Below, in pieces: positions 6,657-14,058 of a DNA stretch of 14,184 nucleotides (position 1 is the stretch's first letter; the number at the start of each line of letters is the position of its first letter). Under the pieces are notes generated by a model. That model saw only the letters and a list, made by a program, of their open reading frames with translations, did no database searches and had not been told where the DNA came from. The DNA lies in NCBI GenBank assembly GCA_039679855.1, contig JBDKUE010000006.1, positions 1-14,184 of the forward strand, read 5' to 3'. The stretch is from UBA5314 sp039679855. GTDB lineage: Bacteria; Bacillota; Syntrophomonadia; Syntrophomonadales; Syntrophomonadaceae. The position numbers and the translations under genes are program-made.

Positions 6657-7133
6657 TCAGGGAATGAAAAATTGTAGTCTGGGGTCCATGTTGGGTCCTT
6701 CAATCTGTAGCATTATATAGCTGGCCATTTTCCCTTTGCGGGGACGGGAGGCGCTGCCCGGGTTTAGCATCCACATACCCGCCACCTGTTCACAACAGGC
6801 AACATGGGTATGGCCAAATATAACTGCATCTGCACCTAGCTCCTGACCTCGGTAAAAAAGGGTGTTAAGGCTGCCCTTTACTCCGAACTGGTGACCGTGA
6901 ACTATGTAAAAGCGTTTGCCGGCAAGTTCAATTACCTTTTCCCATTCCCCGGCGGTCTGGCCGTCGCAATTACCCAGGACGGCATCCGTTGCTATGTCCA
7001 GGTGCTTGGCCAGACGCCGGGAATCGCTCAAGAAATCCCCGGCAAAAAACAGGTGATCCGGTTTTTCAATGATGAGCTGCTTCTTAAGGCCTTCTATGCG
7101 TCCGTGGGTGTCGGCCGCAACTGCTATTTTCAT
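6657..7133 (-). CDS. MJ0936/YfcE-type metallophosphodiesterase
   Basis: The 158-residue protein belongs to the small calcineurin-like phosphoesterases, cytoplasmic enzymes with a two-metal centre that cleave phosphodiesters; the natural substrate of this subgroup is poorly defined. All family motifs are present: ADTHG with Asp8 and His10, AGD with Asp33, GNCD with Asn55, HGH at 79-81 and GHTH at 107-110, then LNPGS at 123-127. GGAGG lies about 8 bases before the ATG at 7133, and the gene begins 30 bases after rdgB, so it is the last gene of that operon. The rph-rdgB-phosphodiesterase order is common in Clostridia. No clear terminator follows. A decayed copy of its 5' end lies at 4869-4991. 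Confidence 0.92.
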   Translation of the reverse strand: MKIAVAADTHGRIEGLKKQLIIEKPDHLFFAGDFLSDSRRLAKHLDIATDAVLGNCDGQTAGEWEKVIELAGKRFYIVHGHQFGVKGSLNTLFYRGQELGADAVIFGHTHVACCEQVAGMWMLNPGSASRPRKGKMASYIMLQIEGPNMDPRLQFFIP

Positions 7134-7163
7134 CTACTTTGCCTCCGTTACCTTTCTGGAAGC

Positions 7164-7763
7164 TCATAGAACAAAGTCTCTGATCAGTGGCAGAGCCTTT
7201 CTCAAAGCCTGCCCGCGGTGGCTGATCTGGTTCTTCTCTTCAGAGCCGATTTCGGCAAAGGTCTGTTGATAGCCGTCAGGTATAAACAGCGGGTCGTATC
7301 CGAAACCCGCAGACCCCCTGGCATTAAGAGTTATTGAGCCGGGGCATTCCCCTTCTACCACCTGGACCTTCCCCCGGGGATCAGCAATGGCTATGACGCA
7401 GACAAAGCGGGCTGCCCTTTGAGCCGGGTCAATTTCCTTGAGCAGTTCCACCAGCTTTTCATTGTTCATTCGGTCATCGGCCTGGGGTCCGGCGAAGCGG
7501 GCCGAATAGACGCCGGGCTGGCCGTTTAAAGCCTTGACCTCCAAGCCCGAATCATCGGCCAGACAAATGAAACCGCTGGCCCGGGCTGTGACTAGAGCCT
7601 TCTTCTCTGCGTTTTCGCTAAAGCTGGCTCCGTCTTCGACCACTTCCGGCAGCTCCGGAACCTCATCCAGAGTCAACACTTCGATGTCCAGGCCCTCCAG
7701 CATGACGCCCAGCTCCTGTTTCTTATGCCGGTTGCGAGTAGCCAGAAGCAGCTTTTTAGCCAT
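7164..7763 (-). CDS. rdgB: RdgB/HAM1 family XTP/dITP pyrophosphatase
   Basis: The 199-residue enzyme hydrolyses non-canonical purine triphosphates (XTP, dITP, ITP) to monophosphates and pyrophosphate, keeping them out of DNA and RNA. Length and motifs are typical: LLLATRNRHKKQEL at 5-18 with the substrate-binding T-x-N-x-x-K, EDGASFSENAEKKA at about 43-56, ADDSGLEV at about 69-76 with the catalytic acidic pair, GSAGFGYDPLF at about 150-160, and ISHRGQALRK near the C-terminus. The ATG at 7763 overlaps the last 8 bases of rph, so translation is probably coupled. AAAGGGG within rph serves as its ribosome binding site. Confidence 0.96.
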   Translation of the reverse strand: MAKKLLLATRNRHKKQELGVMLEGLDIEVLTLDEVPELPEVVEDGASFSENAEKKALVTARASGFICLADDSGLEVKALNGQPGVYSARFAGPQADDRMNNEKLVELLKEIDPAQRAARFVCVIAIADPRGKVQVVEGECPGSITLNARGSAGFGYDPLFIPDGYQQTFAEIGSEEKNQISHRGQALRKALPLIRDFVL

Positions 7764-8490
7764 GGTTCAAGACCCCTTTAATGGCCTCTTTCTGAAGCTG
7801 CACCAGTTCCATAATTCCCTTGCGGGCCAGGCCGATGAGAACGGCGTGCTCCTCATCGGTAAAGGGCCGCCCTTCAGCCGTGCCCTGTATTTCTACAAAG
7901 CTGCCCCGTCCGGTCATTACTACATTCATATCCACTTCTGCCCGCGAGTCTTCCACATATTCCAGATCAAGCAGAGGAATATCGCCGACTATACCCACAC
8001 TGATGGCCGCGACATGGTCCAAAATAGGAATCTCGGCTATCGCGCCCCGTTCTTTCAGCTTTTCCATGGCCAGGTACAAGGCAACAAAACTCCCGGTTAT
8101 AGAAGCGGTACGGGTGCCCCCGTCGGCCTGGATGACGTCGCAGTCAATCCACACAGTGCGCTCTCCCAGTGCTTTGAAGTCCACCACTGCACGCAGCGAC
8201 CTGCCTATAAGGCGCTGAATTTCGGAGGTGCGCCCGCTGATACGTCCCCGGGCGGCTTCCCTGGCGGTTCTGGTGTTGGTGGACCCGGGTAGCAGTGAGT
8301 ATTCAGCGGTAACCCAGCCGGTGCCGCTCCCTTTTAGAAAAGGTGGAACCTTTTCTTCCACCATTGCGGTGCAAATAACCCTGGTATCCCCTGCTTCGAT
8401 CAAAACAGAGCCATCCGGGTGTTTAACGAAGCCGGGAATAATGTTAACCGGCCTCATCTGATCGTTTTGCCTGTCATTGGGTCGCGTCAT
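7756..8490 (-). CDS. rph: Ribonuclease PH
   Basis: The 244-residue phosphorolytic 3'-5' exoribonuclease trims tRNA 3' ends and other RNAs, releasing nucleoside diphosphates, and works as a hexamer. Visible family blocks are the N-terminal RPNDRQNDQMRPV, SVLIEAGDTRVICTA, GWVTAEYSLLPGST, the REAARGRISGRTSEIQRLIGR block (phosphate-binding arginine region), the DCDVIQADGGTRTASITG block, and DLEYVEDSRAEVDMNVVMTG with the conserved acidic residues. The start at 8490 has AAAGGAGG six bases upstream. A TTGACA at 8551-8546 in the 106-base gap could be part of a local promoter, but its best -10 partner is badly spaced, so transcription from the upstream activator gene is equally possible. It overlaps rdgB by 8 bases. 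Confidence 0.97.
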   Translation of the reverse strand: MTRPNDRQNDQMRPVNIIPGFVKHPDGSVLIEAGDTRVICTAMVEEKVPPFLKGSGTGWVTAEYSLLPGSTNTRTAREAARGRISGRTSEIQRLIGRSLRAVVDFKALGERTVWIDCDVIQADGGTRTASITGSFVALYLAMEKLKERGAIAEIPILDHVAAISVGIVGDIPLLDLEYVEDSRAEVDMNVVMTGRGSFVEIQGTAEGRPFTDEEHAVLIGLARKGIMELVQLQKEAIKGVLNHG

Positions 8491-8596
8491 AAAGAGCCTC
8501 CTTTATATAATTACTATATTTAATAGAGAATGTTCCCAGGGATTTTGTCAAGCTCCAGTTGGGAAAATTTGCAATATTTCTCGTTAAGGCATCCGG

Positions 8597-9370
8597 TTAT
8601 ATGGCTTGGCTGCTCATCTCGCGTCCTATCACACAGCAGCCGATAGCCCCGTTAAACTCGGGATCGGCCAGGGCAATCACCGGTGCTTGCAGGTCCCGGG
8701 CCGCTATTTGCTGCAGGGCCTGGCTTTTGGCCCCGCCTCCGGCCATAATATAGACCGGGCTGGGCAGTTTCTTTAGAAGGGGAGCAACACGCCGGTACAG
8801 CGCATAATTCACCCCGGCTCCCAGTTGGGCGGTGCTGTATCCCTCTATGACCCGGGCAATAATTTCGGTCTCAGCAAATATCGCACAGGTTGCATTCAAT
8901 TCGATAGACACATCTGCGTAAGAAGACAGTCCCTCCAGGCTGATGCCGAGCACTGCCGCCATGTTTTCCAGATACCGTCCCGAGCCTGCCGCGCAGCGAT
9001 CGTTGGTCAAGAAATCGACCGGTCTCCCACCCCGCACCTGGATTACCTTGGTATCCTGGCCGCCAATATCCAGCAGAGTGAAGTCCCTCTGTGAACTTTG
9101 ATGGACAGCACCGGCCGCATGGGCCTGAATCTCCGGCATATTACGGGCGCCCTCCACCCTTACGCTGGTTTTCCCATATCCGGTGGCAATAAGCAGGGTC
9201 TCGGGCAGTCCCAGGGCTGGCATATCTATGTGCAGGCTGCCCTCTACCATTTTCCCGTATTCGCGGTAAAAGTTTATGGTGTCAAAAGACCTGCGCTGTA
9301 AAATGCCGTTTTCGTTCATTTCAACTATCTTAACCCGGCGGGAACCCAAATCTATTCCCAGCATGTCCAA
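8597..9370 (-). CDS. HgdC-like ATP-dependent activator of a 2-hydroxyacyl-CoA dehydratase-type protein (BadF/BadG family)
   Basis: The 257-residue protein belongs to the ASKHA-fold activases. A homodimer shares one [4Fe-4S] cluster and uses ATP to send a low-potential electron to its partner. Seen here are the phosphate-binding GIDLGSRRVK at 5-14 and DIGGQDTKVI at 101-110, the cluster cysteines Cys126 in NDRCAAGSGRYLE and Cys162 in NATCAIFAETE, and the nucleotide-binding AGGGAKSQ at 210-217. All key residues are intact and the length is normal. GAGGAGG about 8 bases before the ATG at 9370 fixes the start, 9 bases after the HgdB-like gene. The natural partner is therefore that neighbour. Such proteins are oxygen-sensitive, which fits an anaerobe. 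Confidence 0.93.
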   Translation of the reverse strand: MDMLGIDLGSRRVKIVEMNENGILQRRSFDTINFYREYGKMVEGSLHIDMPALGLPETLLIATGYGKTSVRVEGARNMPEIQAHAAGAVHQSSQRDFTLLDIGGQDTKVIQVRGGRPVDFLTNDRCAAGSGRYLENMAAVLGISLEGLSSYADVSIELNATCAIFAETEIIARVIEGYSTAQLGAGVNYALYRRVAPLLKKLPSPVYIMAGGGAKSQALQQIAARDLQAPVIALADPEFNGAIGCCVIGREMSSQAI

Positions 9371-9379
9371 TGCCTCCTC

Positions 9380-10366
9380 TTAGGACTGCGGCCGGCGCAG
9401 CAGCTCGACGAAAGCCTCCAATCGCATCCGGCTGCGGGCGTCCAGTTTACCCGGCTTGTCGCCCTCCAGGGTAAGAAACGGGTAGGGCAGTTTTTCCCGG
9501 TAAATCATGTCCTCAATCTGCCGGTAGCAAAAGGTCTGGGTATAATGGATGATCCCGTCCACCCGGCGCCGCTTGAGCTCTGTTTCCATATCCTGCAGCC
9601 GGGCGAAGGCGCCGTAGGGATAGGTGTATTTTAGATACTGATCAACTATATCATCGCACAAATAGGGCATGGAGAACTGTCTCTGCACTTCATTGTACAC
9701 CACCCGGGCACCCATTTTCTCCAATTCATGATAGAAGTCAGTGAATATGGGCGGCACTCCTATATAAGCCAGGCGCACCGCAGCTTGATCCGGTTTTCGC
9801 TCGCGCACTTCTGATAAAAGGGAGCTCAGTTGCTTTTTATACTGATGCAGATTGCTCATAAAATCGCTGGAAGACACCAGGTAGAGGTGGTTTTCATAGC
9901 CGCTGGCCTGGTTTTCCCGCCAGGTCAAGAGGTCCAGTTGAGAGCACAGAGCCCGGATTTCATCCAGTTCTTTCTTAACCCGGTTTACCTGCTCCAAACT
10001 CACCTGAAAATAGTCCATCAATTTATAGATCTGGGCCTTTAGCGCAGCGGGATCCCGGTCAAAGGGGTAGGCGAAAGGAATTACCGCGGTGTTTTTCAAC
10101 TGCAGGGTCTCCATTAAAGCCTGGGTGTTGCTGCAGTCGCCTTCCATAACGGCGATAACCGCCTCCATAGGACTTTCCAGGGCCGTCGAGTAGAGTCCTT
10201 TGATCCAGCCGCAGGTATTGCGCGGATACCCGGCCTCCTCGGCTTTCTCCACCAGGGCTGCCGCCTGTTCAGAAGCGATAAAAATGTTGTTTAAATCCAC
10301 CGGTATTTTCCCCGCGGCAAAAATGATTTCCACCGGGATGCTGGTGGTAAAGCCGATCTTGCTCAT
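9380..10366 (-). CDS. HgdB-like 2-hydroxyacyl-CoA dehydratase D-component family protein, single subunit
   Basis: The 328-residue protein resembles one subunit of the iron-sulfur dehydratase component. Cysteines likely to bind a [4Fe-4S] cluster are Cys52 in YPRNTCGW, Cys78 in EGDCSN and Cys280 in YTQTFCYRQIED; Cys141 and Cys237 are also present. The TYPYGAFARL and HYTQTFC segments are typical of the C-terminal domain. True dehydratases use two different subunits (HgdA/HgdB or HadB/HadC), but only one is encoded here, next to its activator. The family also includes single-subunit proteins such as double-cubane cluster proteins, so the reaction cannot be named. The ATG overlaps the murI stop as ATGA, showing translational coupling. 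Confidence 0.85.
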   Translation of the reverse strand: MSKIGFTTSIPVEIIFAAGKIPVDLNNIFIASEQAAALVEKAEEAGYPRNTCGWIKGLYSTALESPMEAVIAVMEGDCSNTQALMETLQLKNTAVIPFAYPFDRDPAALKAQIYKLMDYFQVSLEQVNRVKKELDEIRALCSQLDLLTWRENQASGYENHLYLVSSSDFMSNLHQYKKQLSSLLSEVRERKPDQAAVRLAYIGVPPIFTDFYHELEKMGARVVYNEVQRQFSMPYLCDDIVDQYLKYTYPYGAFARLQDMETELKRRRVDGIIHYTQTFCYRQIEDMIYREKLPYPFLTLEGDKPGKLDARSRMRLEAFVELLRRPQS

Positions 10367-11169
10367 GTCAACTCAATCCTGGAAACTTCTTTGATGACAT
10401 CGCCAATAAGCTGCTTGCCGACATTGAAGAAGGACTCATTCTGCCCGCTGACAAAGAATTCGTGGCATCCATCCCGCCTGGCGCTGGTGCTCAATAAATC
10501 ATGGCTGGCCAGAAGGCTCTGGACTTCGTCGATGGTTTCGTCAGACGGGTCCACCAGATTGACAGCCGGTCCTACATATTCGCGAATGGCTTCAGACAGG
10601 AATGGATAGTGGGTGCATCCTAAAATCAAGGTGTCAATACCTTCTTCCATAAGCGGTCCAATATATTCGGCAATGGCTTCCCTGACTGCCGACCCGTTCA
10701 GCTGTCCGCTCTCTACCAGGGGAACGAATTTGGGGCAAGCCTTTTCAAAAACCTGAAGCCCGGAATTTATCGATTGTACCGCCCCGGTATAGGCCCGGCT
10801 GTTCACGGTAGGATGGGTGGCTATTACCCCAATAAGGCCGTTGCGGCTGGTTTTTGACGCAGCCCTGGCCCCAGCTTTTACAACCCCCAGCAGGGGAAGG
10901 GTGCAAACCTTTTCCAAACTGGGCAGGGTCACCGATGAGTGGGTGCCGCAGGCAACGATAACCGCTTTGACATTGCGGCTCAGCAAATAGGAAAGGATCT
11001 GCCTGGCATAGCCAAAAAGCTGTTCTTCGCTTTTGTTTCCGTAGGGAACGTGAGCCGTATCGCCAAAGTAAATAAAGCTTTCCCCGGGCAGTTTATCCAA
11101 AAGCGATCTGACTACGGTCAGACCTCCAACTCCGGAATCAAAAATGCCGATCGGGTTCTTTTTGTCCAA
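10363..11169 (-). CDS. murI: Glutamate racemase, variant active-site loop
   Basis: Glutamate racemase interconverts L- and D-glutamate for peptidoglycan, using two cysteines and no cofactor. Numbering from the GTG at 11178, motifs are GIFDSGVGGLTVV at 11-23, YFGDTAHVPYG at 37-47, the first catalytic Cys77 in VACGTHSS and the second Cys188 in LGCTHYPFL. The usual ACNT is ACGT here, so the Asn that helps bind glutamate is replaced by Gly. I set the start at the TTG at 11169 because GAGGTG (11181-11176) lies an ideal 6 bases upstream; the GTG at 11178 is inside that site and adds only three residues (MLN). The stop overlaps the next gene as ATGA. A terminator-like hairpin directly precedes the ribosome binding site. 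Confidence 0.9.
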   Translation of the reverse strand: MDKKNPIGIFDSGVGGLTVVRSLLDKLPGESFIYFGDTAHVPYGNKSEEQLFGYARQILSYLLSRNVKAVIVACGTHSSVTLPSLEKVCTLPLLGVVKAGARAASKTSRNGLIGVIATHPTVNSRAYTGAVQSINSGLQVFEKACPKFVPLVESGQLNGSAVREAIAEYIGPLMEEGIDTLILGCTHYPFLSEAIREYVGPAVNLVDPSDETIDEVQSLLASHDLLSTSARRDGCHEFFVSGQNESFFNVGKQLIGDVIKEVSRIELT

Positions 11170-11175
11170 ATTTAA

Positions 11176-11181
11176 CACCTC
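11176..11181 (-). promoter_or_regulatory. Ribosome binding site that decides the murI start
   Basis: GAGGTG on the minus strand matches six bases of the anti-Shine-Dalgarno complement. It stands 6 bases before TTG (11169-11167) and contains the alternative GTG (11178-11176), which itself has no upstream site. Confidence 0.6.
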
Positions 11182-11189
11182 GATGCAAT

Positions 11190-11230
11190 AAAAAAATAAG
11201 CCGTCCGCCCCCTTTATTTAGGGGCCGGAC
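11190..11230 (-). terminator. Terminator hairpin in the gerM-murI gap, candidate attenuator
   Basis: Minus-strand GTCCGGCCCC (11230-11221) pairs with GGGGGCGGAC (11212-11203), nine pairs with one internal mismatch and an 8-base loop, followed after a short spacer by seven T (11196-11190). It is a strong intrinsic terminator. It is 223 bases past the gerM stop and only 8 bases before the murI ribosome binding site, so no promoter can fit between it and murI. Either murI depends on read-through, or the hairpin is the decision point of an attenuator. The 5' arm can also join a CCGG/CCGG hairpin with bases just upstream. Confidence 0.75.
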
Positions 11231-11452
11231 CGCCTGCCGGGTTGCTGCATTCCTTGTAATCGCTGCTTAAGGCACATCCCTTTAGGCATAATCAGACGAT
11301 CATTAAATAATTTATCACTTTTCTCTTCTTTATTCTATATTATGTTCCGCAAATGTATGTTTTGTTATCTTCGGTTCAAAAAAGTGCACCGCCTAAAAAG
11401 CCTTTTTTTATATTATTTACACCAGGTTAAAGTATAGTCTTCCGCCTTTACT

Positions 11453-12040
11453 CTAAACTTTGTAATCCGGTTTTACCGGTTTGGATAAATCCATTTGTCC
11501 CAGGGTCTGAACCGTTTGCCCCTCCACCATGAAGGATACTCCCTTGATGCTGGAAAACTGGCCCAGGGTGTTGGCGACGGAATAGACCAGCATTTTTCCT
11601 TCCTGCGCCGATAAGCTCTCTATTTCTGAGCTGAAGTTAACCAGACAGATCTGCTGATCGGCTTTAATATTGACGTCCAAAAGCCTGGTACCGGCGGGAA
11701 AAACCGCTCCATGCTTCTCAATTTCCGGACCTTTGAGCAGTTCTTCCAGAGCTTTGCGGGCCATAGCCCGGGTCTTTTCAACCTGCCTTTCTTCGGCCAC
11801 CAGCTTTTTAGTGCCGGTGTCCACAAAATATAATTTCACCTTTACGGTTTCCACCACCGGGTTCTGCGTTTCGACTGCTTGAGCATTATCCTGCTGAGCT
11901 TCCTGCTTTTGAGTCTGAGTGCCCGGTTTCAGCAAATCCTGCCAGGACTTGAGGCCCTGGCTGTCTGACGAGGAGCAGCCGCTGAGCAAACAGACGGCCA
12001 GCAAAACGACAGCAAGGACGCACATGAACGTTCTGGTCAC
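11453..12040 (-). CDS. gerM: GerMN-domain lipoprotein (GerM-like)
   Basis: The 195-residue protein starts at a GTG (12040) with GGAGGGG about 6 bases upstream; the ATG at 12025 is too far from that site. It has a lipoprotein signal peptide with lipobox LLSGC and Cys22 as the lipid-bearing residue, then a Ser/Gln-rich linker to about 62. A single GerMN domain spans about 65-182 (KVKLYFVDTGTKKLVAEER, ALEELLKGPE, FPAGTRLLDVNI, CLVNFSSE). GerM of Bacillus is a spore-envelope lipoprotein needed in engulfment and germination and carries two GerMN domains; this protein has one, as do many clostridial homologues. Role and symbol are inferred by similarity. It begins 64 bases after the terminator of the vWA gene, so it likely has its own promoter, which I could not fix. 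Confidence 0.85.
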   Translation of the reverse strand: MTRTFMCVLAVVLLAVCLLSGCSSSDSQGLKSWQDLLKPGTQTQKQEAQQDNAQAVETQNPVVETVKVKLYFVDTGTKKLVAEERQVEKTRAMARKALEELLKGPEIEKHGAVFPAGTRLLDVNIKADQQICLVNFSSEIESLSAQEGKMLVYSVANTLGQFSSIKGVSFMVEGQTVQTLGQMDLSKPVKPDYKV

Positions 12041-12103
12041 TATCCACCCCTCCCCTCTTTTGTAGTAATCTACGATAGGGATGGGACAAATATGCCTCTT
12101 GCA

Positions 12104-12136
12104 GAAAAAAAAGCAGGCACCGTTGTTAATGGTGCC
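12104..12136 (-). terminator. Terminator of the vWA gene
   Basis: Minus-strand GGCACC (12136-12131) and GGTGCC (12121-12116) form a perfect 6-bp stem with a 9-base loop, followed by TGC and a run of eight T (12112-12105 includes the run). It lies about 120 bases past the vWA stop and before gerM. Confidence 0.85.
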
Positions 12137-12255
12137 CTTATGAAGGAGGAGTTATTAAAAAACAAACCTGCAAATCCGGTTCGTTCTTCGTCCTATACTA
12201 AAGATTATCAAAACGATGGCCTTGTGTCAAATTTCACATCAATTTGTCAATTCTT

Positions 12256-14034
12256 TTAGGCCATTTGTCGTCTCTCTTCAACAATTGACTTCTTTTCGGT
12301 CCGGACAATATTAATCAGGTTGTCTCTGTTCAGATCATCGACCGAATATAGGACCCCGCCCGCCTTCTCCGCAATCTTTTCCAAGTATTGCTTGTTGGAT
12401 TCAACGCCGATACAGATAAAGCGGATTTTGCTGTCCCGGAGTTTGGAGGCGGCTTCCAGGCCGTCGGCCTTGGCGTCAAAGGTCCATAAGGGCGTATTTG
12501 GTATGCCGTCGGTTATCAAAACCATCAAAGGATTTCTCACCCGGTTGTTCTTGATCAGGTTGAAAGCGGTCATCAGCCCATCCGCCAGCGGAGTCAAGCC
12601 GGCCGGACTGATCTTGGCCAATCCCTTGTGCAGGATGTGCTGGTTGTGGGTGAATGGCACCACCACCTCACTGCTTCTTTCCTGGAAGGTAACCACCGCC
12701 ACTTTTTCTTTGCCGGTCAGCAAAAGGTGCTCGGCCAGGTAACAGGCCGCCTGCCTTTTATCGCCGGCCATACTGCCGCTGGCGTCAATGACCAGGCAGA
12801 TGTCTATGGGGACGTAGGTTTTCTTGTCATAGTAGTGCAGGTCGTCTTTAGTGATGGTAAAATGGCCATCCCCGCGTAAAAAGCTATTCTTCTTGGCCTG
12901 TATGATGGTCTCCGGCACAGCCAGATCACCAGACCAGTTTTTATCCGGGTTGTTGATGGTTTTGTTGCGATTGGTAAACTCAATGGTAGATGCTTTTTGC
13001 TCAAGTTTGCCAATCCTTTTGAAGCGGCCGGCTCCCCCGGTGGGAGTCTTGCGCATATTGCGCCGAATTTCAGTTTCCAGTTCCACCTGGTGGTTGATCA
13101 CATAGTCTTTTAACTGCAGACCCTTTTTGGTTAAAACCCGGCCCATAAGGCCGTCTTTCATCAAGCCCAGTTCTTCTAATTGCTCGACGTAATGCTCAAC
13201 TTCGCCCCATTTTTTCTTCTGTTGATCTACACCGCGACGCTTGAATATATTGGTCGAGTAGTTTTCCATGAACTCCTGGATTTCTTCAACACCGCCGAAC
13301 TTTTCAGCCAGCTTCATTATCAACTGGTTTACATTCTCCTGGTCCGGCAGCTGCCTGGCATTCTGTCCTTTGAGCTTCATCCAGGGCAGCTTGATATAGC
13401 CGCCAAAGCTCTCTTCTTCCTGTTTTTGATTGCCATGGCTGATGTTTCTGACCTTGGCCAGTTTAACATCGCTTTCGCGTATTACCATCTCTACTGTCTC
13501 GGCTATAACGTAAACCAGGTAATATTCTTCTCTTTTCAGGCGGGCCAGGATGTGTACGTGATCCACGCCTTCGTCTTCACCAGTGAAAGGTTTAACCACG
13601 TTTTGATAGAGATCATAGAGCAGTCCCTTACCCATATTGGTGGTTATGGTTATCTTGTTGGCATACTCAATGACCATTTTGAAGCGTTCATCTTCCGCAT
13701 ACTGCAGCTGGGGATCCTTTTCCAGAAAATACTGATCCATCCCCCAGAATATAGCCCTGGCAACATCTCGGGGATCGATTTCTCCTGGCTTGTGATATAC
13801 ATCAATGTGGACCACCTGGTCCAGGTCTACATAATCAAGGTACGTCTTGCCGGCATCCCGGTTGGTATACACCTTAATCTGGCCTTTAACACGCTTTTCC
13901 GGCATGCGGGCGTGCACTCGCCGGCTGGCAACCGTGCTCTCCCCCAACCTGACGCCCTGATTCTGGCCAAAATACAGATTTAAATAATTCCCAACCGAAC
14001 TGGCCTTATCGACATTGGTGTTCTCGGTGTACAT
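12256..14034 (-). CDS. von Willebrand factor A domain protein (ChlD/CoxE-like)
   Basis: The 592-residue cytoplasmic protein has no signal peptide or membrane segment. Residues about 1-390 do not match a family I can name; 270-330 looks like a charged winged-helix-type or helical region (GEVEHYVEQLEELGLM). Residues about 408-585 form a vWA domain with a complete metal-ion-dependent adhesion site: DASGS at 417-421, Thr481 in SPAGLTPLADG and Asp509 in LITDG. Intracellular vWA proteins of this kind usually work with a MoxR or ChlI-type AAA+ ATPase to remodel or activate target proteins. The gene begins 24 bases after the stop of the upstream gene, which may encode such a partner but is mostly outside the window. 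The start at 14034 has GGGGGTGG as a ribosome binding site. Confidence 0.88.
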   Translation of the reverse strand: MYTENTNVDKASSVGNYLNLYFGQNQGVRLGESTVASRRVHARMPEKRVKGQIKVYTNRDAGKTYLDYVDLDQVVHIDVYHKPGEIDPRDVARAIFWGMDQYFLEKDPQLQYAEDERFKMVIEYANKITITTNMGKGLLYDLYQNVVKPFTGEDEGVDHVHILARLKREEYYLVYVIAETVEMVIRESDVKLAKVRNISHGNQKQEEESFGGYIKLPWMKLKGQNARQLPDQENVNQLIMKLAEKFGGVEEIQEFMENYSTNIFKRRGVDQQKKKWGEVEHYVEQLEELGLMKDGLMGRVLTKKGLQLKDYVINHQVELETEIRRNMRKTPTGGAGRFKRIGKLEQKASTIEFTNRNKTINNPDKNWSGDLAVPETIIQAKKNSFLRGDGHFTITKDDLHYYDKKTYVPIDICLVIDASGSMAGDKRQAACYLAEHLLLTGKEKVAVVTFQERSSEVVVPFTHNQHILHKGLAKISPAGLTPLADGLMTAFNLIKNNRVRNPLMVLITDGIPNTPLWTFDAKADGLEAASKLRDSKIRFICIGVESNKQYLEKIAEKAGGVLYSVDDLNRDNLINIVRTEKKSIVEERRQMA

Positions 14035-14058
14035 AAGACCACCCCCAGTGGTTAAAGA

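Noticed and set aside
7534..8292. Plus-strand 252-codon frame opposite rdgB and rph
   Set aside because: It spans two well-recognised, conserved genes on the other strand and shows no family features.
12092..12259. Plus-strand 55-codon frame (MPLAEKKAGTVVNG start) between gerM and the vWA gene
   Set aside because: It contains the minus-strand terminator hairpin, lacks a clear ribosome binding site and overlaps the vWA stop. A frame this short is expected by chance.
13180..13983. Plus-strand 267-codon frame opposite the vWA gene
   Set aside because: It is the longest antisense shadow of the vWA gene; the minus-strand frame has a full vWA domain, a ribosome binding site and operon context.
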